Counted from the first letter of the stretch, positions 25,339 through 33,928 are shown. The stretch is DNA of 34,220 bases from Candidatus Dactylopiibacterium carminicum (GCF_014736495.1 NZ_MDUX01000036.1:1-34220), one strand, 5' to 3'. A program made the numbers and translations. The notes: generated by a model from the letters alone, not told the origin.

Positions 25339-26300
25339 CTCAGCACTCAGCACTCAGCACTCAGCACTCCGCCGCAAGCGGCGAGACTCCCCACCCCCGG
25401 ATCTTGATTCTTGGATGCAGCGGCCAGGTCGGCTGGGAATTGCAACGTTCGCTTGCCCCTTTAGGGGAAGTGATCGCGCTGGATTACGACAGCAAGGATC
25501 ATTGCGGTGACTTCAGTCAGCCCGAGGCTGTGGCGCAGACCGTGCATACCCTCCGGCCGGACGTCATCGTCAATTCCGCAGCCCATACCGCCGTCGACAA
25601 AGCCGAAAGTGAAGTGCCCTTTGCGCGCCTGCTCAATGCCACCGCCCCAGGTGCCGTAGCCCAGGTTGCCAAAGAAATCGGCGCGCTGCTGGTGCACTAC
25701 TCCACCGACTACGTTTTTGACGGCAGTGGTGACGCCCCGCGCGACGAAGCCGCCCCGACCGGCCCGCTCAGCGTTTACGGCCAGACCAAGCTCGAAGGCG
25801 AGCAACTCATCCTGCAATCAGATTGCAAGCACCTGATCTTCCGCACCAGCTGGGTCTATGCCGCACGTGGTGGCAACTTCGCCAAGACCATGCTCAAGCT
25901 CGGAGCCGAGCGCGAAGCACTCAAGATCATCAATGATCAGATCGGCGCGCCCACCGGAGCAGACCTCCTCGCGGATGTAACTGCCCACGCAGTGAAGCAA
26001 TATCTGAGCACTCAGTCCTCTGTGCTCCGTTCTGACTTTCCCTACGGCCTCTACCACTGTGTCGCCGCCGGTGAAACCAACTGGTACGACTACGCCTGCT
26101 TCGTTTTCGATCAGGCCCGCCAGGCAGGGCGTGAGCTCAAGGTGCAAGAGATCAGTCCGATCCCGACCAGTGTCTACCCTACGCCGGCCACGCGTCCGCT
26201 CAACTCGCGGCTCGATACCACCAAACTCCAGCAAGCCTTCGGCTTGGTTCTGCCGGATTGGAAGCTTGGCGTCGCAAGAATGATCAAAGAAATTCTCTGA
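25335..26300 (+). CDS. rfbD: dTDP-4-dehydrorhamnose reductase
   Basis: The 321-residue enzyme performs the last step of dTDP-L-rhamnose synthesis, reducing the 4-keto group with NAD(P)H. The nucleotide-binding LGCSGQVGWELQ lies at 26-37, STDYVFDG at 123-130 and the catalytic Tyr148-Lys152 at YGQTK. Two parts are odd. The first 20 residues come from heptamer repeats and replace the usual short start (normally Met directly before the first strand), and the segment LSTQSSVLRSD (about residues 224-234) comes from a second heptamer block in a surface loop. ATG 25335 overlaps the preceding stop codon and has no good ribosome site, so translation probably depends on coupling. Confidence 0.95.
   Translation: MTQHSALSTQHSAASGETPHPRILILGCSGQVGWELQRSLAPLGEVIALDYDSKDHCGDFSQPEAVAQTVHTLRPDVIVNSAAHTAVDKAESEVPFARLLNATAPGAVAQVAKEIGALLVHYSTDYVFDGSGDAPRDEAAPTGPLSVYGQTKLEGEQLILQSDCKHLIFRTSWVYAARGGNFAKTMLKLGAEREALKIINDQIGAPTGADLLADVTAHAVKQYLSTQSSVLRSDFPYGLYHCVAAGETNWYDYACFVFDQARQAGRELKVQEISPIPTSVYPTPATRPLNSRLDTTKLQQAFGLVLPDWKLGVARMIKEIL
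25338..25372 (+). repeat. Tandem heptamer at the start of rfbD
   Basis: Four perfect copies of ACTCAGC (25338-25365) and a fifth ACTCCGC directly follow the rfbD ATG. Because seven is not a multiple of three, gain or loss of one unit would shift the rfbD frame, so slipped-strand switching is possible. The units are the inverted form of the block at 24924-24944. Confidence 0.9.
26007..26034 (+). repeat. Degenerate heptamer block inside rfbD
   Basis: Units AGCACTC, AGTCCTC, TGTGCTC and CGTTCTG continue in period seven within the coding sequence. They encode LSTQSSVLRSD just before the GLYHCVAAGET motif, where RfbD relatives usually have only a short loop. The similarity to the other blocks suggests the same kind of insertion. 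Confidence 0.65.
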
Positions 26301-26315
26301 ACAGATCTCACAAAC

Positions 26316-27236
26316 ATGACTCAGTCCTCAGCTCTCAGTTCTCAGCCCTCACGCAAAGCGCGCAAGGGCATTATTCTCGCCGGCGGTTCCGGCACCCGCC
26401 TGCATCCGATCACGCTGGGCGTCTCCAAGCAGCTCGTGCCGGTCTATGACAAGCCAATGATCTATTACCCGCTCAGTGCGCTGCTGCTGGCGGGCATTCG
26501 TGACATCCTGATCATCTCGACGCCGCAAGACACACCACGCTTCCAGCAGTTGCTGGGTGACGGCAAGGCCTGGGGCGTGAACTTCGAGTACGCCGTGCAG
26601 CCGAGCCCGGATGGCCTCGCGCAGGCCTTCATCATCGGTGCCGATTTCGTTGGGGGGCACCCTTCGGCCTTGGTTCTCGGCGACAACATATTCTATGGAC
26701 ACGATCTGGCCGCTCGGCTCAAGGCTGCCGATGCACGCAACGAAGGCGCCAGCGTGTTTGCCTACCCGGTATCCGACCCCGAGCGCTACGGCGTGGTCGA
26801 ATTCGATGCCAAGGGGCATGCCATCAGCCTCGAGGAAAAACCCAAGCAACCGCGCAGCCGCTATGCGGTGACGGGGCTCTATTTCTATGACGAACAGGTC
26901 GTCGATTTCGCGAAAAACCTCAAACCCTCCGCGCGTGGAGAGCTGGAAATCACCGATCTGAACCGGATCTACCTGGAAAAGGATCAGCTCGACGTGCAGA
27001 TGATGGGGCGTGGCGATGCCTGGCTCGACACCGGCACCCATGACAGCCTGATCGAGGCCGGTCAATTCATCCAGACACTCGAAAAGCGGCAAGGGTTGAA
27101 GGTCTGTTGCCCGGAAGAAATCTGCTGGCGCAATGGCTGGATAGATGATGCCCAACTGCGTTCGATCGCTGCGCCCTTGAGCAAGAGTGGCTACGGGAGC
27201 TATCTGCTGGAACTGCTGAATCACGCAGTCTATTGA
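26316..27236 (+). CDS. rfbA: Glucose-1-phosphate thymidylyltransferase
   Basis: The 306-residue enzyme makes dTDP-glucose from glucose 1-phosphate and dTTP, the first step of the dTDP-rhamnose route. Homology begins at [15 protein letters not shown] (residue 17 on); the active-site segment [19 protein letters not shown] and [19 protein letters not shown] and [10 protein letters not shown] follow as in all RmlA proteins. The first 16 residues are an extension made from heptamer repeats and are probably not needed for activity. Start ATG 26316 is 15 bp past rfbD with no good ribosome site. The epimerase gene rfbC, usually adjacent, is missing from the window. Confidence 0.96.
   Translation: MTQSSALSSQPSRKARKGIILAGGSGTRLHPITLGVSKQLVPVYDKPMIYYPLSALLLAGIRDILIISTPQDTPRFQQLLGDGKAWGVNFEYAVQPSPDGLAQAFIIGADFVGGHPSALVLGDNIFYGHDLAARLKAADARNEGASVFAYPVSDPERYGVVEFDAKGHAISLEEKPKQPRSRYAVTGLYFYDEQVVDFAKNLKPSARGELEITDLNRIYLEKDQLDVQMMGRGDAWLDTGTHDSLIEAGQFIQTLEKRQGLKVCCPEEICWRNGWIDDAQLRSIAAPLSKSGYGSYLLELLNHAVY
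26320..26354 (+). repeat. Degenerate heptamer block at the start of rfbA
   Basis: Five units CTCAGTC, CTCAGCT, CTCAGTT, CTCAGCC and CTCACGC directly follow the rfbA ATG and encode [11 protein letters not shown]. The constant CTCA core and period of seven relate it to the other three blocks. It is more diverged than the block at rfbD and so is probably older. Confidence 0.75.
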
Positions 27237-27296
27237 TGCCACCGGATAATTTTCACAAGGCTCCGCACGTGAGAACTCTCCGCCTGGAGGCAGGGC

Positions 27297-28091
27297 ATGG
27301 ATGCTACTGATTCAGTAGGGGCTGCTGGCCGCCATCCCCTGCGCGTCACGCTGTCGGTCTGGTACGCGCTGCTGCTGCGCGAATCGCTGACCCGCCTGTT
27401 CTCGCGCAGGGCAGCCTGGGCCTGGTTGATGGCCGAGCCGCTGTTCCACATTGCCTACATGCTGGCGATCTTCACCGGCATCCGGGCCTACAAGATGGGC
27501 GGGGTGGATGTTGCCATCTGGCTCATCACCGGCATGTGCGCGTTTTTCATGTTCAGGCGGGTGGCGTCTCAGGGGCAGAACGCCATCAGCGCCAACCAGG
27601 CCCTGTTTTCATACCGACAGGTTTTGCCAGTCGATACCGTGATCGTGCGGGCGCTGCTGGAAGGCGTGCTGATGTTGCTGGTCACCTGCGTATTGCTGGC
27701 GGGGGCCGCATTGTTTGGCCACGATGTCGTGCCGGATGAGCCCTTGTTGGTGATCGGGGCTGCTTTCGGTCTTTGGCTGATCGGTCTCGGCTGGGGGTTG
27801 ATCACGTCGGTGCTGTGCGGTCTGGTGGCCGAGGTGGGTAATCTCATCGGCTTCTTGATGCTGCTCTCCGGAGCCATCATGCCCATCAACAGCATTCCTC
27901 AGCCATATCGGGACTATCTGATCCTGAATCCGTTGGTGCATGGCATCGATGCTGTCCGGCTCGGTTTTGCTCCGTACTACCATGCCATTCCCGAGCTGAG
28001 TCTGCCTCTCCTGTATGCCTGGGCATTGGGCATGCTGGCATTAGGGCTGATTCTCCAGGTGCATTACCGAGAAAGGCTGATGCATCAATGA
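27297..28091 (+). CDS. kpsM: ABC-2 capsule polysaccharide export permease (KpsM/CtrC family)
   Basis: The 264-residue protein has six predicted membrane helices and the ABC-2 membrane domain of group 2 capsule exporters. It would carry lipid-linked polysaccharide across the inner membrane together with the KpsT-like ATPase. Family segments are LLRESLTRLFSRRAAWAWLMAEPLFHI near the N-terminus and MLLSGAIMPINSIPQPYRDYLILNPLVHGIDAVRLGF in the last third. ATG 27297 has GGAGG at 7 bp. Its stop overlaps the ATPase start by 4 bp (ATGA), the usual linkage. Confidence 0.94.
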   Translation: MDATDSVGAAGRHPLRVTLSVWYALLLRESLTRLFSRRAAWAWLMAEPLFHIAYMLAIFTGIRAYKMGGVDVAIWLITGMCAFFMFRRVASQGQNAISANQALFSYRQVLPVDTVIVRALLEGVLMLLVTCVLLAGAALFGHDVVPDEPLLVIGAAFGLWLIGLGWGLITSVLCGLVAEVGNLIGFLMLLSGAIMPINSIPQPYRDYLILNPLVHGIDAVRLGFAPYYHAIPELSLPLLYAWALGMLALGLILQVHYRERLMHQ

Positions 28092-28873
28092 TCCTGGTCG
28101 AGGATGTACACAAGCGCTATCGCACGGATCACGGTCTGGGCCCCTGGGTGCTCAAGGGTGTCAATTTCAGGATTCCGCCAGGCGTGAGCGTAGGCCTGGT
28201 CGGCAAGAATGGCGCGGGGAAATCCACCTTGCTGCGTCTGATCGGGGGTGTCGACCATCCCAATCGAGGGCGCATCGAGCGGCATTGCCGGGTTTCCTGG
28301 CCCATAGGGTTCGGTGGCGGCCTGCAAGGCTCTCTGAGCGGGCGGCAAAACGCCAAATTCGTCTGCCGTATCCACGGTCATGAAGATGACATGGTCGATC
28401 GTCTGCAGCGAATTGCCGATTTTGCCGAGCTGGGAAACTACTTCGACGAACCTGTCAAAACCTATTCTTCCGGGATGAGATCGCGGCTGCAGTTCGCGTT
28501 GTCTCTGGCCTTCGATTTCGACGTCTATATCTCGGATGAGGTCACGGCCACGGGCGATGCCGCTTTCAAGAAGAAGGCAGCCGAAGCCTTCAAGCAGCTG
28601 GCAGGGCGCTCCAGTCTGATCATGATGTCGCATGGCGAAGGGACTCTGCGTGAATTCTGTACGGCGGGCATCTGGTTGAACGATGGCTACGCGTACTGGT
28701 TCGATGCCATCGATGACGCATTACGTGCTTACAAGGAAAGCATTCCCAAATGGTTCAAGAGATCAAGCAATCTCCGCTTGCGCGGCTCAGCGCCCGGTGG
28801 GTGGCCTGGCTGCAGAACTTCCTGGTGCCCGCGGCGCTTCGCCGCCGCCTGTTTGCCATCACCGTTATCGTGA
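28088..28873 (+). CDS. kpsT: Capsule polysaccharide export ATPase (KpsT/CtrD family), C-terminally extended
   Basis: The ATPase of the group 2 capsule exporter shows Walker A GKNGAGKS (39-46), a short signature TYSSGMRSRL (125-134), Walker B VYISDE (146-151) and the H-loop His182. Family members end near residue 220. Here the frame runs on to 261 residues, and the last 40 are a Pro/Arg/Trp-rich stretch that merely reads the next gene in another frame. Codon 222 is TGG and overlaps the next ATG; if it were TGA the protein would have normal length and a typical ATGA junction. The extension is therefore probably the result of stop-codon loss or a base error, and core function should remain. Confidence 0.92.
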   Translation: MILVEDVHKRYRTDHGLGPWVLKGVNFRIPPGVSVGLVGKNGAGKSTLLRLIGGVDHPNRGRIERHCRVSWPIGFGGGLQGSLSGRQNAKFVCRIHGHEDDMVDRLQRIADFAELGNYFDEPVKTYSSGMRSRLQFALSLAFDFDVYISDEVTATGDAAFKKKAAEAFKQLAGRSSLIMMSHGEGTLREFCTAGIWLNDGYAYWFDAIDDALRAYKESIPKWFKRSSNLRLRGSAPGGWPGCRTSWCPRRFAAACLPSPLS

Positions 28874-29919
28874 ACGTGCTGGCAGGTCTGTATTGGGGGC
28901 TGATCGTCTCGGAGCGTTATGTCTCCGAAGCTCACGTGATCGTGCAGCGCACCGATATGACGGGGGGCGGCAGTACCGATTTTGTCGGTCTGCTCAGCGG
29001 TCTGGGAAACAACAGCAATCGCTCTGATCAGGTGTTGCTGCGCGATTACCTGCTGTCACCCGATCTGCTGAGAAAGCTCGATGCGCGGCTGGGGCTGCGC
29101 GAGCACTTCGCCGATACCAGTCACGATATGTTCTCGCGACTCCCGGATGCGTCCGAGAGCATCGAGCGCTTTCTGGAGTACTACCGCAGTCGTGTCAGCA
29201 TCAATTACGACGAATACTCCGGCGTACTCGTGATCCGCGCACAGGCCTTCGATCCGGCCATGGCGCAAGCCATCGTTCAGGCCATCGTGGAGGAGGGCGA
29301 GGGGCGGCTGAACGAACTGGGGCACGAGTTGGCGCGTGAGCAGGTGCGCTTCCTGGAACAGCAGGTCGAAGACACCAACGCCAGAGCACTTGCCGCACGC
29401 CAGGCCGTGCTTTCCTTTCAGAACGAAAAGGGCCTGGTCTCGCCGCAAGGTGAGGTGGAGGTTCGCGCCCAGATCGCCGCGAGCTTTGCCGCCCGGCTGG
29501 CAGAGTTGCGTACGAAGCGCGCCGCCATGCTCGCGTACCTGATGCCAGACAGCCCTCGCATCCGTGAGATCGATGCGCAGATCACCGCCACTCAGCAGCA
29601 GATCGAAGCCGAGCAGGCACGCCTTGTCGCGCCCAAGGGCGGTGCGCTCAATGCCACGGTGGAGGAATATCAGCGTCTGACCATGGCGGCCGAGTTTGCC
29701 GGAGCACTGCACAAGACGACGCTCGCTGCGCTGGAGCATGGTCGTGTGGAGGCCATGCGCATGCTCAAGAAGATCTCCGTGGTACAGGCACCCACCCTGC
29801 CTGAATTCCCATTGCAGCCCCGTCGCGGCTATAACTTCATCGTCTTCTTGCTGGTCTCGATGCTGGTTTCCGGCATCCTGCACCTCATCGCAGCCATCAT
29901 TCGTGATCACAAGGATTGA
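28750..29919 (+). CDS. kpsE: Capsule export inner-membrane linker protein (KpsE/CtrB, PCP-3 family)
   Basis: The 389-residue protein has a membrane helix at about 35-55, a large periplasmic part with coiled coil (about residues 190-300) and a second helix at 362-382, the normal plan of polysaccharide co-polymerase proteins that join the ABC exporter to the outer-membrane channel. Typical segments are SERYVSEAHVIVQR, LLRDYLLSPDLL and LPEFPLQPRRGYN before the last helix. Its first 124 bp overlap the extended ATPase frame. The outer-membrane export gene starts 4 bp after its stop. Confidence 0.93.
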   Translation: MVQEIKQSPLARLSARWVAWLQNFLVPAALRRRLFAITVIVNVLAGLYWGLIVSERYVSEAHVIVQRTDMTGGGSTDFVGLLSGLGNNSNRSDQVLLRDYLLSPDLLRKLDARLGLREHFADTSHDMFSRLPDASESIERFLEYYRSRVSINYDEYSGVLVIRAQAFDPAMAQAIVQAIVEEGEGRLNELGHELAREQVRFLEQQVEDTNARALAARQAVLSFQNEKGLVSPQGEVEVRAQIAASFAARLAELRTKRAAMLAYLMPDSPRIREIDAQITATQQQIEAEQARLVAPKGGALNATVEEYQRLTMAAEFAGALHKTTLAALEHGRVEAMRMLKKISVVQAPTLPEFPLQPRRGYNFIVFLLVSMLVSGILHLIAAIIRDHKD

Positions 29920-29923
29920 GCCC

Positions 29924-31642
29924 ATGAAAAGGCTTCTTGTTACCCTGTTTGTCTCTCTGGCCGCGCTGAGCGCGCAGGCCCAGTTCCAGTCCTCGTCTGC
30001 AGCTGCCGATGCTGCCAGCCTGGTGGATGCGCTCAAGGCACAACAAGCGCTGCAGGCTCCGCAGCCCAAGGCGCCGCCGATACCCCAGGTGCAGCTCCGA
30101 CAGCCCCCAGCCCCCTCCTCGGCGCCAACAAGTGATGTGTTCGGTACCCAGCTCTTCACCGGAGCGTTTGCCAATCAGGGGCCGGTGCAGTTCAACAGCG
30201 ATTACGCCGTCGCCATCGGCGATCAGGTTCAGGTCCGCCTGTGGGGCGGCTTTGATTACGACGCCACGCTCACAGTCGACCCCCAGGGCAACATCTTCAT
30301 CCCCAACCTCGGGCCTGTCCCCGTGCTGGGCGTGCGCAATGCGGAGCTGCAACGCGTGGTCGAAGCCTCCGTCCGCCAAGTCTTCCGCAGCAATGTGCAG
30401 TGTTATGCCAGCCTTGCCGCTGCGCAGGCCGTACGTGTCTTCGTCGGCGGTTTCGTGCTGCGTCCGGGGCTCTATCAGGGCACTTCGATGGATAGCCTGC
30501 TGCATTACCTCGATCAGGCGGGTGGCATCGACCCCGAGCGTGGCTCTTTCCTCAGCGTGCAGGTCAAACGGGGTGATGAGATCCGCGAAACCATCAACCT
30601 CTACGACTTCCTGCTGCGTGGCACCATGCCATTGGTGCAGTTCGCCGATGGCGACGTGATCTTCATTGGTCCGAGACAGAACGTGGTTCGCGTGAGCGGC
30701 CTCGTTGAAAACGCCAAGCGCTTCGAATTCACCCAGGGCAGTTTCAGTGTGGAGGAGCTGTCGGAGCTGGCCCGCCCGCTGGCACAGGCCACCCATGTGC
30801 GCGTGATGCGAAACACCGGCGCCATTCGCAATACCGAGTACTACCCGCTCAAAGAATCGGCCAGCATCGTCCTTCAGAACGGAGACGAGCTTGAATTCAC
30901 CTCCGACAAGAAGCCCGGCACCATCACCGTGCGCGTCGAAGGCGAGCATGACTCCGTCCAGGAGTATGTGCTGCCCTACGGCACCCGCCTGGGCGAACTC
31001 GTCACCCGCATCCACTTTACCGAGCGTGCAGATCGCAGCAGCCTCCAGCTCTTCCGCCAGAGCGTGAAAACCCGCCAGAAGGCGCTGCTCGAAACTTCTC
31101 TGCGCAGCCTGGAAACTGCCGCGCTCACCGCGCGTTCCGGCACCAGTGACGAGGCAAAGTTGCGCAAGGACGAAGCCGATCTGCTGTTGCAATGGGTGGA
31201 CCGCGCACGCAAGGTCGAGCCCAGTGGACAGGTACAGATCGCCAGCGCTGCCGCCCGCGATGAGTTGCCATTGGAGAACGGTGACATTCTCCGTGTGCCG
31301 TCAAAGGATGGTCTGGTGCTGATTTCCGGCGAAGTACTGTTCCCGAACGCTGTCGCCTTCGATCCCGACCTCAACACCTCTGGCTATATTTAGCGCGCCG
31401 GGGGCTACACGCAGAATGCCGACGCTTCCCGCATCATCGTGGCCCACCGCGACGGCAGTTTCGCCGAAGCCGGGGTGAGCTCCGGCTGGTTCGGCAGTTC
31501 CAGTCGCGAGGTCGAAATGCGCCCTGGTGACGAAGTGCTGGTGCTGCCACGTATCGACGTGAAATCCCGCCAGATCGCCAAGGACCTCACTCAGATCCTT
31601 TACCAACTGGCTGTCAGCGCCAAGGTCATCTTTGGTCTTTGA
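29924..31642 (+). pseudogene. Capsule polysaccharide export outer-membrane protein, interrupted by TAG
   Basis: A 572-codon frame encodes a polysaccharide export (Wza/CtrA/KpsD-like) protein with signal peptide (cleavage after AQA near residue 19), a Poly_export domain (YAVAIGDQVQVRLWG to IFIPNLGPVPVLG) and several SLBB segments. Codon 490 (31391-31393) is TAG, within a conserved SLBB motif: GYI-stop-RAGGYTQNADASRI, where relatives have Gln, Arg or Glu. The frame then continues for 83 codons with typical family sequence (RPGDEVLVLP, SRQIAKDLTQILYQLAVSAKV). A CAG-to-TAG change explains it. The lost part is the conserved C-terminus, so capsule secretion would probably fail if the stop is real and not suppressed. 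Confidence 0.9.
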
Positions 31643-31677
31643 TACCAGAACGGTCATTCATGCTTCAGGAGAACCCC

Positions 31678-33843
31678 ATGCAACAGGAGACGGCCGGCGT
31701 GTTGCGTCCCAAAGGAAAAGCCAGCGTGCCGCACACGGCGGATGACATTGAAGCCCTCATGCTGCGTTCGATGTTCTGGCGGCCGACTTATCTGGCCTTG
31801 TCTGCCTGGGTGGAGCACGTTCCCTTCGCCTTCTGGCTGACCGAGGCGGCACGTCCCGCCTGTGTCGTGGAACTTGGCACGCACTACGGCACCTCCTATT
31901 TCGCGTTCTGTCAGGCCGTCGAAAGGCTGGGGATCAACTCCCGTTGCTTTGCCGTCGACACCTGGAAGGGAGACGAACACGCTTCCATTTATGGCGAAGA
32001 AGTCTTTGCCCAGGTGCACGAACACAACCAGGCCCAGTATTCCAGCTTCTCCCGGCTGGTGCGCAGCACCTTCGATGAAGCGTTGCCGCATTTTCCCGAT
32101 GCCAGCATCGATCTGCTGCACATGGATGGATTGCATACCTACGAAGCGGTGAAGCACGATTTCGAAAGTTGGCTGCCCAAGCTTTCCTCGCGCGCTGTTG
32201 TGGTGATGCATGACTCCAACGTACGTGAGCGTGGTTTTGGCGTCTTCAAGTTCTTTGCCGAGTTGGCACAGCGCTACCCCCATTTCGAGTCCGCACATGG
32301 TCATGGCCTCGGGGTGGTCGGCGTGGGGGCCGAGCAGACGCCGTTGATGCGGGCGCTCTACCAGGCGGGTTCGCAGCCCGACCAATCCCGACGGGTGCAG
32401 GAAACCTTCGCGCGTCTGGGCCAGGCCTGTGCAGAGGGCTTGAACGTACGCAGCCTTCAGCAGCGTCTGGGCGAGCAGCAGCATATGTTCAAGCGCGAAC
32501 AGGATGAAAGCATCGAGCAGCAGGCGCTTTCACGCGGAGCCCTGGCCGAGCGCATCACGGCGGAGGTACAGCGCAATGCCGGCCTGTTGGCCGATTACGA
32601 AGGCATGCGCCAGCAGTTCCTGCAGGCCGAGGCGGCCCAGGCTCAGGCCCAGTCACGGCTGGTGATTCTGGAAGAGCAAAGCCAGCAACTCCTGAACGAA
32701 AAAGGCGAGCTTGCTGCGAGCCTCGCTGTGCAGCAGGCGCTTTACGCCCAGGAGCAGCAACGCACCGAGCAGCTCAACGGGCAGATCCAGGCGCTGGAAC
32801 GACAACGGTCGGAAGAGTCATCCAATACCACCGAAAGTCTGGCCTTGCTCCATGCGCAGCTTGCGGAGAGCCGTGCTGCACGTGTGGCGCTAGAAACCCA
32901 TCTGGTGGCCCAGACTTCCCAGCTCGGGCAACTGACCCAGGCCCAGAGCGAACTGCAGACACGTCTGTCGCAGGCGCAGGCTGAGGCGGCCGAATTTTCC
33001 GCGGCCAGAGATGCGGCACAAGATGAAGTGGCCCTGCTGCGTGGCACGCTTGCCGAACAGCGGACCCGGCTGGGTGCGCTCGAACAACAACTTGCTGCCG
33101 AACAGAGCCGGGCAACTGAGCTGCAGGATGCGTACGAGGCTGCCTGTGCTGAAAATGCGGCTTCGCAGCAGATGATCGACACCCTGCGGCGAATCAATGC
33201 CGATCTTCACCGTGCCTGGGAAACGGCAGGGGAGGAGCGCATCGGTTTGCAGGATGCTGCGGATGCGCGTCTGGCAGAAAGCCACAGATCCTCGGCAGAG
33301 CGGGATGCTGCCCGGATCGAATGTACCCGCCTGGAAGGCGCGCTGGGTTGCGCCGAAGCGCAGGTCGTCGATCTTCAGACCAGTCTGGATGCCCGCTTTG
33401 GCGAGGTCGCCCAACTGATCGCCCAACTGGAAGCCCGTGCCGCAGATCTGCAGGAAGCGCGTTTGCAGCTTGCCCGGGAAAAGCAGAAAGCTGCCCGGCT
33501 GCGTCGTTCTGCCGCCTGGCGACTGACGGCCCCTCTGCGCTGGCTCCTCGGTTTTCTGGATCGGGCTCCGGATACGGCCCTTGAAACCAATATTGCTCTG
33601 ATACGGGCTTCCGGTCTGTTCGACGAAGCCTGGTATGCAAGACAGCTATCCAGTACGCCCACCGGTGGGCTGGAGCCGATCGCGCATTACCTCAAGCAGG
33701 GCGCCGCCAAAGGGCTTTCTCCTTCATCCGAGTTCGATACGACAGCCTATCTGGCGCGTTATGCGGATGTGGCCAGCTCAGGCCTGAATCCTCTGGTGCA
33801 CTACATCCGGCATGGGCGTGCCGAAGGTCGTCTGACCTTCTGA
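31678..33843 (+). CDS. SAM methyltransferase-coiled-coil protein with C-terminal YL/DV repeats
   Basis: The 721-residue protein has three parts. Residues 1-250 form a class I methyltransferase (Methyltransf_24-like) with VVELGTHYGTSYF (63-75), LLHMDGLHTYE and VVMHDSNVRE. Residues about 275-610 are Ala/Gln/Glu-rich with long heptad coiled coil. Residues about 640-721 hold two copies of a short repeat, LFDEAWYARQL...HYLKQGAAKGLSPS and FDTTAYLARYADVASSGLNPLVHYIRHGRAEGR, often seen near glycosyltransferases. It probably modifies or organises the capsule chain and may act as a chain-length ruler, but this is inference. ATG 31678 is chosen for the AGGAG 6 bp upstream; a TTG at 31639 and an ATG at 31660 are also in frame. 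Confidence 0.82.
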   Translation: MQQETAGVLRPKGKASVPHTADDIEALMLRSMFWRPTYLALSAWVEHVPFAFWLTEAARPACVVELGTHYGTSYFAFCQAVERLGINSRCFAVDTWKGDEHASIYGEEVFAQVHEHNQAQYSSFSRLVRSTFDEALPHFPDASIDLLHMDGLHTYEAVKHDFESWLPKLSSRAVVVMHDSNVRERGFGVFKFFAELAQRYPHFESAHGHGLGVVGVGAEQTPLMRALYQAGSQPDQSRRVQETFARLGQACAEGLNVRSLQQRLGEQQHMFKREQDESIEQQALSRGALAERITAEVQRNAGLLADYEGMRQQFLQAEAAQAQAQSRLVILEEQSQQLLNEKGELAASLAVQQALYAQEQQRTEQLNGQIQALERQRSEESSNTTESLALLHAQLAESRAARVALETHLVAQTSQLGQLTQAQSELQTRLSQAQAEAAEFSAARDAAQDEVALLRGTLAEQRTRLGALEQQLAAEQSRATELQDAYEAACAENAASQQMIDTLRRINADLHRAWETAGEERIGLQDAADARLAESHRSSAERDAARIECTRLEGALGCAEAQVVDLQTSLDARFGEVAQLIAQLEARAADLQEARLQLAREKQKAARLRRSAAWRLTAPLRWLLGFLDRAPDTALETNIALIRASGLFDEAWYARQLSSTPTGGLEPIAHYLKQGAAKGLSPSSEFDTTAYLARYADVASSGLNPLVHYIRHGRAEGRLTF

Positions 33844-33854
33844 TTCGCCCAGCC

Positions 33855-33881
33855 TGCTGCCGCCCGATCCAGGCGGCAGCA
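33855..33881 (+). terminator. Terminator after the methyltransferase-coiled-coil gene
   Basis: A perfect 10-bp stem, TGCTGCCGCC (33855-33864) and GGCGGCAGCA (33872-33881) with a 7-nt loop, is followed by TTCCTTTC. It sits 12 bp past the stop codon, so transcription of the capsule run may end or weaken here. Confidence 0.6.
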
Positions 33882-33928
33882 TTCCTTTCATCTCATCCGA
33901 ACGACCCCTGAAAAGGTCTTCCCGTCCT

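Noticed and set aside
25338..25372. CRISPR array from short tandem repeats
   Set aside because: The unit is only seven bases with no spacers, and no cas genes are present.
29897..31192. Long minus-strand open frame (431 codons) antisense to the capsule export gene
   Set aside because: No recognisable domain, and the plus strand holds a clear polysaccharide export protein.
15925..31393. Genetic-code change (TGA as Trp or TAG as sense)
   Set aside because: Many intact genes in the window end normally with TGA (lptC, kdsC and kdsD overlaps, glyQ) and TAG (the TerC gene), so general recoding does not fit.
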